DNA of 28,255 nucleotides from JBIIUJ01 sp044340025 (GCA_044340025.1 JBIIUJ010000017.1:1-28255), one strand, 5' to 3'; positions 1 through 7,101 are shown, counted from the stretch's first letter. A program made the numbers and translations. The notes: generated by a model not told the origin, from the letters alone.

Positions 1-70
1 CAGCATCACCGCCAGCCAAAAGTTGATCCAGCAAATCAGACGGGATCACAGGTTCTTTGCGTCGAGACAT
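1..70 (-). mobile_element. IS256-family transposase, N-terminal fragment (runs off window)
   Basis: The minus strand from an ATG at 70 reads MSRRKEPVIPSDLLDQLLAG and continues past the left edge. This opening is characteristic of IS256/Mutator-type DDE transposases, which begin with MSRRK-x-P-x-IP-x-LLDQLL. Only about 23 residues are in the window, so catalytic residues and completeness cannot be judged. The stretch upstream of the start (about 71-125) carries a GT-rich block (CAGGATTTCCGTGTGTGGGC on the minus strand) that looks like the terminal inverted repeat of such elements. The element would therefore end near 115-128, just beyond the 3' end of pspC. The other IS end is not visible. Confidence 0.8.
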
Positions 71-155
71 AGTGGGACTCCTTCTTACCCATTATGCCCG
101 CCCACACACGGAAATCCTGACAGTCCTCCCTCGGGCGCGCCGGTCCCGCGTCAGG

Positions 156-710
156 TCAGGGTTTGGGCGTTTCCAGATCGCGGAACTGGCGGCGCAGGCC
201 CCACTCCTCGGTCGTGACCACGCGCTCCATCCCGGCCAGCCGGTCTTCCAGGTCCTGAAACTTGTATTTCAGGTTCCCGAACAGCACCGCGGGCTTTCGA
301 TCGGCCGACCGCCAGAACTGATCGTCCTCTTCGTCCAGCCGCACCGGCATCCCGAAGGGGCGGCGTGGCAACACGATCGCGGCGATGATGTAGCCGATGA
401 CGATCACGCCATTCAGGGGGGTGAACAGACCGATCAGCGCGCCCACCCGCACCCACACGACATCCCAGCCGAAATAGTCGGCGATCCCGGCGAAGACGCC
501 GGCGGCGACCTTGTTCATCGGGTTCTTGTAGAGCCGCTTGGGATTTGGCGAGCCGGTATAGCTCTCCGTGTTCCAGGCGCGCGCGCGGTTGGCGTAGTAT
601 TCGGCCTTTGCGGCGGCTTTCTTCAGTTTCAGTTCCGCCTTGAACTCGGCCTTCGCCTTCCAGCGTTCCGGTCTGCGGCGATCACGGGCATCGGGGTCAC
701 GGTCAGACAT
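156..710 (-). CDS. pspC: PspC-domain phage shock protein
   Basis: A 184-residue protein with a PspC domain in the middle (about residues 58-115). It shows the family pattern KRLYKNPMNKVAAGVFAGIADYFGWD, given here in parts: a basic lead-in, then VAAGVFAGIADYFG, then a hydrophobic membrane segment ending IGYIIAAIVLP. In other bacteria PspC sits in the inner membrane and helps PspB recruit PspA to damaged membrane. The N-terminal 55 residues are highly charged (Lys/Arg/Ala) and the C-terminus is a charged, probably coiled segment containing KYKFQDLEDRLAGMERV, typical of alphaproteobacterial PspC. It overlaps pspB by 8 bases, and a strong GGAGGAAG ribosome site lies inside the pspB end, so the two are translationally coupled. 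The last gene of the psp operon; an IS256-type element lies just downstream. Confidence 0.9.
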   Translation of the reverse strand: MSDRDPDARDRRRPERWKAKAEFKAELKLKKAAAKAEYYANRARAWNTESYTGSPNPKRLYKNPMNKVAAGVFAGIADYFGWDVVWVRVGALIGLFTPLNGVIVIGYIIAAIVLPRRPFGMPVRLDEEDDQFWRSADRKPAVLFGNLKYKFQDLEDRLAGMERVVTTEEWGLRRQFRDLETPKP

Positions 711-933
711 CGCGCTTCCTCCATCCCGGGGCTTCGGCGTCAAGGATTTGCTCCAGCGTCTCGATGCGCCGCTCCATCGTGCGGGCCGAGCGCCACAGGT
801 CTTCCAGCATGCGCTCCTGGTCGGCCCCAAGGCCTCCGGCTTTGCGCCACTGGGTGATGTAGTGAAAGATGATTGTGGGCAGGATCACAAAGATCGAGAT
901 GATTGCGATCACGGTGATGTAGTCGTCGCTCAT
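703..933 (-). CDS. pspB: Phage shock protein B
   Basis: A 76-residue protein with an N-terminal membrane helix (about residues 6-26, ITVIAIISIFVILPTIIFHY). A cytoplasmic coiled-coil-like tail with LEDLWRSARTMERRIETLEQ and ILDAEAPGWR follows. That is the standard PspB layout and length (about 75 residues). PspB works with PspC as the inner-membrane sensor that binds PspA or PspF-PspA during envelope stress. An AAAGGA ribosome site lies 8 bases before the ATG. It sits 63 bases downstream of pspA and overlaps pspC by 8 bases. Function is inferred from family and operon context. Confidence 0.9.
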   Translation of the reverse strand: MSDDYITVIAIISIFVILPTIIFHYITQWRKAGGLGADQERMLEDLWRSARTMERRIETLEQILDAEAPGWRKRDV

Positions 934-996
934 GGAAGTATCCTTTCCGTCGGCGCGCAGAGATCAGGCCCCCGCGCGCCGCCCGGTCTGGTTGAG

Positions 997-1659
997 TCAG
1001 GCTTTGCCCATCTTCGCCTTGAGGGCGGCAAGCTCGGCTTCGACGCTGTCGGACGCCCGCAGCTCGGCGAACTCCTGCTCCAGGCTCTTGCCCTTGCCGA
1101 GATCAAAGGATTCAGCACGGGCTTCGAGATCATCGACCTTCCGCTCCATCATTTCATAGCGAAGCATCGCATCGTTGATCTTGGAGGAGGAAAGTTGGGA
1201 GCGCACCTTCACGCGGTCTTCGGCCGCGCGCGCGCGCATCATCAGCGCCTTGTGCTTGGCCTTGGCCTCGTCGAGCTTGGCTTGCAGCTTCACCATGTCC
1301 TCGTTGGCCTTGGCGATCGCGTCTTCCGCAGCGGCGAGTTCGCGACGCGACAGGTCGGCCATCTCGATCAGGCGCTGCTTTTGGGAAAGCGCGCCGCGAG
1401 CGAGGTCTTCGCGGTCCTTCTCCAGCGCAAGGCCAGCCTTGGCGTCCCAATCATGGGCTTGCGCTTCCAGGCGCGCGATCTTGCGCTCGGCTTCCTTCTT
1501 GTCCGCGATGGCGCGGGCCGCGTTGGAGCGCACCTCGATCAGGGTGTCCTCCATTTCCGCGATGATCAGGCGCGCGATCTTTTCAGGATCTTCGGCCTGG
1601 TCGAGCATGGCGTTGAGGTTGGAATTGATGATGTCGCCGAGGCGGGAAAAAATGCCCAT
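997..1659 (-). CDS. pspA: Phage shock protein A (PspA/IM30 family)
   Basis: A 220-residue PspA/IM30 protein, close to the E. coli length of 222. It starts MGIFSRLGDIINSNLNAML, the amphipathic N-terminal helix that binds stressed membranes, followed by DQAEDPEKIARLIIAEMEDT. The rest is a long alpha-helical coiled coil (KLQAKLDEAKAKHKALMMRA). PspA is an ESCRT-III-like peripheral membrane protein that stabilises damaged inner membrane and, in resting cells, binds and inhibits PspF. The ATG at 1659 is chosen because it begins the conserved MGIF motif and has a GAAAGGAAA ribosome site; the reading frame is open further upstream, but that part overlaps the small ORF at 1688-1834. The gene is second in the sigma-54-driven operon, 28 bases after that ORF. 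Confidence 0.95.
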   Translation of the reverse strand: MGIFSRLGDIINSNLNAMLDQAEDPEKIARLIIAEMEDTLIEVRSNAARAIADKKEAERKIARLEAQAHDWDAKAGLALEKDREDLARGALSQKQRLIEMADLSRRELAAAEDAIAKANEDMVKLQAKLDEAKAKHKALMMRARAAEDRVKVRSQLSSSKINDAMLRYEMMERKVDDLEARAESFDLGKGKSLEQEFAELRASDSVEAELAALKAKMGKA

Positions 1660-1687
1660 GGTGGAGTTTCCTTTCAGGGGGTCGAGA

Positions 1688-1834
1688 TCAGAGGAAGACA
1701 GCGCCGAGCACGAGGCCGGCCGCGAAGAAGATCCAGGTCTCTCTCGAGCGGGTCTGCAGATAGCGGCCGATCCGGGCCATCGTGGCCCCAAACGAGCGGT
1801 CGCTGGCGCGGAAGTCATAGTCGGACGAGTTCAT
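1688..1834 (-). CDS. Small membrane peptide, first gene of the psp operon
   Basis: A 48-residue ORF from ATG 1834 (50 residues if the in-frame ATG at 1840 is used). A polar N-terminus (MNSSDYDFRASDRSFGATMA) leads into a basic stretch (RIGRYLQTRSRE) and one predicted membrane segment (TWIFFAAGLVLGAVFL) at the very C-terminus. It lies between the sigma-54 promoter and pspA, in the same direction, and ends 28 bases before pspA. AAAGGG lies about 4 bases before ATG 1840 and about 10 bases before ATG 1834, so either start is possible. It does not resemble E. coli PspD or PspG that I can recognise. A role as a small Psp effector or PspA membrane anchor is an inference from position and topology only. 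Confidence 0.7.
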   Translation of the reverse strand: MNSSDYDFRASDRSFGATMARIGRYLQTRSRETWIFFAAGLVLGAVFL

Positions 1835-1886
1835 GGTCATTTGGCCCTTTCATGTTCGGCGCGCTTCGCCGGTTTGATCCGTTAAT

Positions 1887-1902
1887 GGCAAAGGCCGTGC
1901 CA
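1887..1902 (-). promoter_or_regulatory. Sigma-54 (-24/-12) promoter of the psp operon
   Basis: The minus strand reads TGGCACGGCCTTTGCC. It matches the RpoN consensus TGGCAC-N5-TTGC exactly, with GG and GC separated by the obligatory 10 bases. The predicted transcription start is near 1876, giving a leader of about 40 bases before the small membrane peptide gene. The promoter faces away from pspF, the bacterial enhancer-binding protein that is the known activator of psp genes. Upstream PspF-binding sites would be expected at about 1930-2010; imperfect dyads lie there, but I cannot assign a site. Confidence 0.9.
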
Positions 1903-2022
1903 AGAGGATGCGGCAATATAACCTTCGGAAAAAGAACACGATTATTTCTTAACGCCTCTTGAGGTTGGCGAGTCTTGCCGAAACTGATTGGCATTTCTCG
2001 CCAGATATGGTGAAAAACACTC

Positions 2023-3054
2023 ATGACGCCCGCCAACCTCCCCCCGCTTCTTGGCGAAGCGCCGGCCTGGCTGGCGGCGATGGACCATGTCTCGGCGGCT
2101 GCGGGCCTCGACCGGCCGATGCTGGTCATTGGCGAGCGCGGCTCCGGCAAGGAGCTGGTGGCGGCCCGCCTGCACTACCTCTCCGCGCGCTGGTCGGCCC
2201 CCTATGTGAAGCTCAATTGCGCCGCTTTGTCGGAGGAGCTGCTGGAGAGCGAGCTGTTCGGCCACGAGCAGGGCGCCTTCACCGGCGCAACACGGCGTCT
2301 GGTCGGGCGGTTCGAGCGCGCCAACGGCGGCACGCTGTTTCTCGATGAGCTGGCGACGGCCTCGCTGCGCGTGCAGGAAAAGATCCTGCGCGTCATCGAA
2401 TACGGCGAGTTCGAGCGGGTGGGCGGGGAAAAGACCCAGTCGGTGGATGTCCGCGTGATCGCGGCCACCAATGTGGATCTTCCCGCGCGCGCCGCGGCGG
2501 GCGCCTTCCGCGCCGACCTGCTCGACCGGCTGGCGTTCGATGTCATCACGCTCCCGCCTCTGCGCGCGCGGCCTGAAGACATCCTGCTTCTGGCCGAACA
2601 CTTCGGCTCTGGGATGGCGAGGGAGCTGGGCCAGCGCTTTCCGGGCTTCGCGCCGCAGGCGATCGCCGCCATGCTCGCCCACCCATGGCCCGGCAACGTC
2701 CGGGAACTGAAGAATGTGGTGGAGCGGGCGGTCTATCGCGCCTTCGCCGACGGCGCGGCGCGCCATCAGCCGATCGCGGCGGTGGAGATCGATCCGTTCC
2801 GCTCGCCGTTTCGTCCTGGCATTGCCCCGGCGCCGCCGGCGCCGCCGCAGACCCGCCCCGCAGAGCCCGCCCAGGGCGCGCCGTGGCAGGACTTCAAGAC
2901 CCAGACAGAAGCGTTCGAGAAAGCCCTGATCGAGAGGGCCCTGGTTGCAGCCGGGGGTGGCCAGGCGAAAGCGGCTGACTCCCTTGGGCTCAGTTACGAT
3001 CAATTCAGGGGTCTTCTGCGAAAATATGCCATGACGGGGCGTCGGTCGCCCTGA
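2023..3054 (+). CDS. pspF: PspF, sigma-54-dependent transcriptional activator of the psp operon
   Basis: A 343-residue enhancer-binding protein with no N-terminal sensor domain, as in PspF. The AAA+ domain starts almost at once: Walker A GERGSGKE (residues 37-44), the sigma-54-contacting loop GAFTGA (84-89), Walker B GGTLFLDE (102-109), then LPPLRARPEDI and WPGNVRELKNVVERA. An Ala/Pro-rich linker (about 265-290) leads to a Fis-type helix-turn-helix near the C-terminus (GGGQAKAADSLGLSYDQFRG). It is transcribed divergently from the psp operon with a sigma-54 promoter in between. Activity is expected to be held in check by PspA binding to the AAA+ domain, as known for the family. A glycosyltransferase gene follows within 14 bases. 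Confidence 0.95.
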   Translation: MTPANLPPLLGEAPAWLAAMDHVSAAAGLDRPMLVIGERGSGKELVAARLHYLSARWSAPYVKLNCAALSEELLESELFGHEQGAFTGATRRLVGRFERANGGTLFLDELATASLRVQEKILRVIEYGEFERVGGEKTQSVDVRVIAATNVDLPARAAAGAFRADLLDRLAFDVITLPPLRARPEDILLLAEHFGSGMARELGQRFPGFAPQAIAAMLAHPWPGNVRELKNVVERAVYRAFADGAARHQPIAAVEIDPFRSPFRPGIAPAPPAPPQTRPAEPAQGAPWQDFKTQTEAFEKALIERALVAAGGGQAKAADSLGLSYDQFRGLLRKYAMTGRRSP

Positions 3055-3067
3055 AGGGGGGAGCCCT

Positions 3068-3844
3068 CTGTCCGAGGTTCTGGTCCTTGATCGCCGCCAG
3101 GGAGACCGCGCCTACGACTTTCTGGGTGCGCGGTTCGACCGTGTTGATTCAGAAATCACCCTGCGGCGCATCGTCGAGACGGCCGAGCGCCTCGAAGCGT
3201 TCCGCTATGTCGCCACGCCGGGCGTGCAGCACCTTGTGCGGCTGGCGCGCGAGCCGGACCTGACGCCGCTCTATGCCGATGCGTGGCTGGTGGTCTGCGA
3301 CAGCCGCATTCTCGAGCTTTTGGGGCAGGCGCAGGGCCTCAAGCTGCGCGCGGCGCCCCGCATCGACATGATCGAGCGGCTGCTGGCCGGCGCGGTCGAC
3401 CCCGCCGACAGCCTGACCATCATCGGCGGGACCGCAGCGGTGATCGAGGCGGTGAAGGCGCGCTATGGCCTCAGCGCCGTGCACTGGCACGACCCGCCGC
3501 AAGGCCTGCGCGACAAGCCGGGCGCCATCGCGGACGCGGCGGCCTTTGCGGCGGCCCATCCCGCCAAGATAACGCTGATCGCGGTGGGCTCGCCGCAGCA
3601 GGAGATGGTGGCGCGCGCCATCATGGACCGGGGCGACGCAGTCGGCGTGGGGCTCTGCGTCGGGTCCAGCCTCGATCTGATCGCGGCCTCGGCCCGCCCG
3701 GCGCCTGCGTGGATGCGCAAGATCGGCCTTGGCGGTCTGCATCAGAGGCTGACGCGGCCCAATGGCAGGGCGGGACCCGGCCTTGCCGACCGGATCGCCA
3801 TCCTTGGCCTCTGGTTCGCCCAGTTGCGACGCCGAAAAGCTTGA
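3068..3844 (+). CDS. WecG/TagA/CpsF-family glycosyltransferase, probable CTG start
   Basis: About 258 residues, the normal length for this family, which adds a sugar (often N-acetylmannosamine or its uronic acid) to a lipid-linked acceptor in cell-envelope polysaccharide synthesis. Visible family features are VATPGVQHLVRLA (normally TPN; Thr50), a later Asp78 in VVCDSR (normally PDG), VGSPQQEM (normally GxPkQE), and GVGLCVGSSLDLIA followed by APAWMRKIGLGGLHQRL (the GGSFDFIAG...RAPxWMQ..GLEWL region). The first ATG/GTG/TTG in frame is GTG 3224, which would delete Thr50 and the first 52 residues. A strong AAGGGGGGAG ribosome site lies 4 bases before CTG 3068, which I take as the start. It follows pspF by 13 bases, so is probably cotranscribed. 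The sugar and acceptor are unknown. Confidence 0.75.
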   Translation: MSEVLVLDRRQGDRAYDFLGARFDRVDSEITLRRIVETAERLEAFRYVATPGVQHLVRLAREPDLTPLYADAWLVVCDSRILELLGQAQGLKLRAAPRIDMIERLLAGAVDPADSLTIIGGTAAVIEAVKARYGLSAVHWHDPPQGLRDKPGAIADAAAFAAAHPAKITLIAVGSPQQEMVARAIMDRGDAVGVGLCVGSSLDLIAASARPAPAWMRKIGLGGLHQRLTRPNGRAGPGLADRIAILGLWFAQLRRRKA

Positions 3845-3847
3845 TCC

Positions 3848-5131
3848 TCAGGCCATCCTGTAGCGGATCGGCAGCGTCTTGGGCCCGCCGACGAAATTGG
3901 CCTCCGTCAGCTTCAGATCGCCGCCGAACTCCACGCTCTTGAGCCGGCCCAGCAATTCTTCCCACAGGATCCGCATCTCCATCTTGGCCAGATGCTGGCC
4001 CAGGCAGAGGTGCGCGCCATAGCCGAAGGCGAGATGCTTGTTCGGGCTGCGTGCGATGTCGAAGGCGTAGGGATTGTCAAACACCTCCTCGTCGCGATTG
4101 CCGGAGGGATAGCAGAGCATCAGCCAGTCGCCCTTGGCGATCCTGCGGCCGCGCAGTTCGGTGTCGGCAGTGGCCGAGCGCATGAAATGCTTCACCGGCG
4201 TGGTCCAGCGGATGCTTTCATCCACCAGGCCGGGGATGAGGCCGGGATCAGCCTTCACCTTGGCGAACTGATCGGGGAACTGGCACAGGCCCCACATGCC
4301 GCCCCCGGTGGAAGACGAGGTGGTGTCATGGCCGGCGGTGGCCACGATCACATAATAGCTCATCGCCTCGAAGCCGCCGATCTCTTCCCCGTCGATCTTG
4401 CCCTGCGCGATCACGGTGGCGACGTCGTCTGTGGGGTTGGCGCGGCGATCGAGCGTGATCGCGTTGAAATACATGAAGAAATCCATCAACACGGCCCGGA
4501 TTTCAGCCAGCGCCCTGTCGGCTGTCATTTCCTCAAGGCCGGCGCCCGAACGATTGGTCTCGGCGTCCTGGGCGCCAAACAGCTCCTGGGTGAGCTTCAG
4601 CATCCGGCCTTCATCGCTTTCCGGCACCCCAAGGATTTCCATCACCACCCGCAGCGGGAAATGGAGCGCGACGTCCTTCACGAAGTCGCATTCCCCGCCC
4701 AGATCGGCCATCCGGTCCACAAAGCTGCGCGCGATCGTCCGGACCCGGTCTTCCCGCTTCGTCAGATTGGCGGGCATGAACCACGCCTGCGTCAGGGCGC
4801 GGTATTTCATGTGATCGGGCTCGTCCATCTGCACGAGCGTGCGCACGAGATGCGGGCTGCCGCCGGTCTGCTTGCGGACCTTCTCGTCGGCCTCCCGCGT
4901 GGTCAGCGTCGTCTGACGATCTCCGTTATGAAACAGAGCGTTGTTCCTGCTGATCTCCAGGATGTCGGCATGTTTCACCACCGCCCAGAAGGGATCAAAC
5001 AGCTCGGTCTCGGCGATGGAGAGCGGATGGTCGCGCCGCAGCGTCGCGAAGGTTTCATCCAGCAGCGCCTGATTGGCATAGGTGCGCGGATGCGTGATCG
5101 CGGCGGCGAGGTCGGCGGGGATGCGGTCCAT
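3848..5131 (-). CDS. Cytochrome P450, CYP108-like
   Basis: A 427-residue soluble bacterial P450. The I-helix oxygen-activation motif is AGHDTT (266-271), the K-helix ExxR is ESIR (305-308), and the haem-binding loop FGYGAHLCLG (369-378) carries the cysteine ligand Cys376. The region VKHFMRSATADTELRG, NRDEEVF and the C-terminal NFVGGPKTLPIR closely resemble my recollection of CYP108 (P450terp, alpha-terpineol hydroxylase). The substrate is probably a hydrophobic terpene- or sterol-like molecule, but that is inference. Start ATG 5131 has AGGGAGA about 8 bases upstream; it initiates at MDRIPADLAAAI. No ferredoxin or ferredoxin reductase gene is adjacent, so redox partners must come from elsewhere. 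Its 3' end lies 3 bases from the convergent glycosyltransferase gene. Confidence 0.92.
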   Translation of the reverse strand: MDRIPADLAAAITHPRTYANQALLDETFATLRRDHPLSIAETELFDPFWAVVKHADILEISRNNALFHNGDRQTTLTTREADEKVRKQTGGSPHLVRTLVQMDEPDHMKYRALTQAWFMPANLTKREDRVRTIARSFVDRMADLGGECDFVKDVALHFPLRVVMEILGVPESDEGRMLKLTQELFGAQDAETNRSGAGLEEMTADRALAEIRAVLMDFFMYFNAITLDRRANPTDDVATVIAQGKIDGEEIGGFEAMSYYVIVATAGHDTTSSSTGGGMWGLCQFPDQFAKVKADPGLIPGLVDESIRWTTPVKHFMRSATADTELRGRRIAKGDWLMLCYPSGNRDEEVFDNPYAFDIARSPNKHLAFGYGAHLCLGQHLAKMEMRILWEELLGRLKSVEFGGDLKLTEANFVGGPKTLPIRYRMA

Positions 5132-5457
5132 CGGCGGTCTCCCTGATGCAGGACGTGGTGCAGCCATACCCCGGTTGCGGCGGCGCCCCAAATGGCGCCG
5201 TTGCGTCAGTCCCGCGATGCGCCATCAAGCGGCGTGACGCTCGCTGCGCCGGAAAGCGACAAACGGCCGTCGGCGTTGGCGGCCCTTGCCTGGCGGCGGC
5301 GTCCTGTCGCGTGCGGCTCCAATCCGCAGCGAAGACAGGGCTGCAACAATCCCGTTCTAAGTGCTTGAATCTCCGCCATGCTTTCTTTAACCCTCTTGGT
5401 GCAGCCTGATCCGGCGGGGCAGAAGGCCAACCCTGCGCGGACCTGGGGGACAGGACC
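5132..5457. other. Intergenic region between divergent P450 and rodZ-like genes
   Basis: A 326-base region without a convincing gene. Open frames here have no recognisable content and no good ribosome sites. It should hold the promoters of the P450 gene (minus) and the rodZ-like gene (plus). I see a 7-bp inverted repeat CGGCGCC/GGCGCCG at 5181-5200 with a 6-base loop near the P450 start. A weak plus-strand candidate promoter (TTGAAT near 5366, 17-base spacer, TAACCC) lies before rodZ. Neither is certain. Confidence 0.4.
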
Positions 5458-6378
5458 ATGACACCCGGCGAAGCCGCCCTTGCCGAGACCGAGCAGCGCG
5501 CCCGCGCCGCAGTCCGGCCTGCGCTTCGCGTCGTGCAGGAAGAGCCCCCCGCAGGCGATGGTCCCGGCGCCAGGCTTGCGGCGGCCCGCATCATGACCGG
5601 GCGCAGCATTCAGGATGCCGCCACGGCCCTTCGCCTGAAGCCCCGCCATCTCATCGCCATCGAGGCGGAGGATTTCTCCCGCCTTCCGGGTCTGGGCTAT
5701 GCGCTCGGCTTTGTTCGTGCGTATGCGGACTATCTGGACGTGCCGGAAGTCGAGAGCTTGCTCTCGCGCTTCCGGGCCCGCTGGGAAGCGGCTCTGGGCG
5801 ATGGCGCGCTAACCCGCGCCACGCCGCTCCCGCAGCAGAGAATCCGCCTTCCGGTCAGTGCCTTGGTGGCTATCGCCTTCGCCGTATGGCTGGGGCTCTG
5901 GGCCATGGGTCACGCCCTCTGGAGCAGTGATCCGTCTACGGACGATAGCGCGCTGGACGCCTCGGTCCGGGCCTGGATGCAGTCCCAGGAGCTGCCGCCA
6001 GCCGCCGGCGCCGTCGTGGCGCTGCCCACCCGCACCATCGTCCGGGTGACGCAGCCGGAATGGCTGGAGATTCGGGCCACGGACGGGTCCGTGGTGGTCT
6101 CACGGGTGTTTTCGCCCGATGAGCGCTTTTCGCCGGACGGTTATGGCGACTGGTCGCTCTACACCGCCAACGCCGCCCATGTGCGCGTCAGCATCGACGG
6201 GGTCGAGCTGCCGCCGCTGGGCGGTCCGGGCAAGGCGCTGCTCGGCTGGCGCCCGCCGGCTGCGCCCGCGCTTCCAGCCGCTTCGGCGGCGCCCGCGGCG
6301 CCCGCGACCCTGGCGGTTGAGGCCCCGGCTCCTGGCGGCCCGGCGCCTGCGCCGCTGCCTCCTGCCGCAGCCCCCTGA
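5458..6378 (+). CDS. rodZ: RodZ-like helix-turn-helix cell-shape protein (DUF4115)
   Basis: A 306-residue bitopic membrane protein. A Cro/CI-type helix-turn-helix domain occupies about residues 38-105 (ARLAAARIMTGRSIQDAATA, then GLGYALGFVRAYADYLDV, typical of RodZ). It is followed by a membrane helix (about 131-153, LVAIAFAVWLGLWAMG). A periplasmic DUF4115-type beta domain (about 195-270, with VRVTQPEWLEIRATDGSVVV) comes next, then an Ala/Pro-rich tail. RodZ links cytoplasmic MreB filaments to the peptidoglycan-elongation machinery. GGGGGACAGG precedes ATG 5458. Genes of this type commonly sit just upstream of ispG in alphaproteobacteria, as here, although a small minus-strand ORF intervenes. 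The stop codon lies inside three 13-bp tandem repeats. Confidence 0.85.
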   Translation: MTPGEAALAETEQRARAAVRPALRVVQEEPPAGDGPGARLAAARIMTGRSIQDAATALRLKPRHLIAIEAEDFSRLPGLGYALGFVRAYADYLDVPEVESLLSRFRARWEAALGDGALTRATPLPQQRIRLPVSALVAIAFAVWLGLWAMGHALWSSDPSTDDSALDASVRAWMQSQELPPAAGAVVALPTRTIVRVTQPEWLEIRATDGSVVVSRVFSPDERFSPDGYGDWSLYTANAAHVRVSIDGVELPPLGGPGKALLGWRPPAAPALPAASAAPAAPATLAVEAPAPGGPAPAPLPPAAAP

Positions 6379-6406
6379 CGCAGCCCCCTGACGCAGCCCC
6401 CTGACG
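6368..6406. repeat. Three perfect 13-bp tandem repeats across the rodZ stop
   Basis: CAGCCCCCTGACG occurs three times without interruption (6368-6380, 6381-6393, 6394-6406). The first copy encodes the last residues and the TGA stop of the rodZ-like gene. Because 13 is not a multiple of three, the later copies lie outside the reading frame. This looks like slipped-strand duplication at the gene end. Confidence 0.95.
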
Positions 6407-6535
6407 CGCCGGCCATCGCGCTCTGCCGCGCGCCGCCGTCGCAGGTGGCGCCGCAACAGCTGCTACGCCCCCGGAAAAATGGCCGACCGGCGCCTACAGA
6501 CCGCCAATAGGGCGACGTTCCGTGTTGATCGCCAA

Positions 6536-6844
6536 CTAGGCGCCGCCATCGCGGCGCAGCGGCAGGCGCAGCCCGGCCGCGACGGCTTCCTCCTCCGTTT
6601 GCCGGTGCGCCAGCTCGAGAAAGGCGACGCTCGCCTCCGGGTCAGCATGTGTCGAATGCGCATCCTCGATAAACCGTGGCTGCAGCTTTATCCCGCCGTC
6701 GGCCCGTTGGCCCAGATCGGTGGAATTGGCCTCGTCTCGGACATAGGCCCAACCGGGCGTGACGACATGTTCGCGATAGCCGTTGCGCCGCTGGACAAGC
6801 TGCCTTTGCGGGCGGCTGGAATAGATGACAAAGATACCTGACAT
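6536..6844 (-). CDS. Hypothetical protein, 102 residues
   Basis: I do not recognise this protein. It starts MSGIFVIYSSRPQRQLVQRR and ends with a Glu/Ala/Arg-rich helix-like segment (VAFLELAHRQTEEEAVAAGL). There is no signal peptide or membrane segment. ATG 6844 is chosen over upstream in-frame starts because GAGAGGGG lies about 6 bases before it. The gene lies alone on the minus strand between rodZ and ispG, both on the plus strand. The plus-strand frame over the same bases is also open, so the call rests on the ribosome site and mixed amino-acid composition. It may be a small soluble protein of narrow distribution. Confidence 0.5.
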   Translation of the reverse strand: MSGIFVIYSSRPQRQLVQRRNGYREHVVTPGWAYVRDEANSTDLGQRADGGIKLQPRFIEDAHSTHADPEASVAFLELAHRQTEEEAVAAGLRLPLRRDGGA

Positions 6845-7101
6845 GGTCGCCCCTCTCGACATTCGGCCCGGAGTCTGGCGGCGCCAGCCCAGCCTTTCAA
6901 GAACGCGCGGGGGGATTTGTGGGCAGCGGAGCCGACCACAGCCATATCGCCCACCATCCGCTGCGCTGCTATGAGAGGCCTGACTTTGCATCGGGGCACG
7001 CAACGCATGGCCGATCTTCTTTGCTTCACGCCGATAAGCGCGTTCGTTAGGCAAGGGCCTGACGCAGCACTGCGGCGCGCCATCACAACGGAGCCGATGC
7101 G

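Noticed and set aside
640..1962. Long plus-strand open frame of 440 codons opposite pspA/pspB
   Set aside because: It is antisense to a clearly recognisable psp operon and has no family resemblance; GC-rich DNA keeps such frames open.
1942..3003. Minus-strand frame of 353 codons opposite pspF
   Set aside because: Arg/Gly/Ala-rich shadow of the pspF reading frame with no ribosome site or domain.
3992..5146. Plus-strand frame of 384 codons opposite the P450 gene
   Set aside because: The minus strand encodes an intact P450 with all motifs; the plus frame has no recognisable content.
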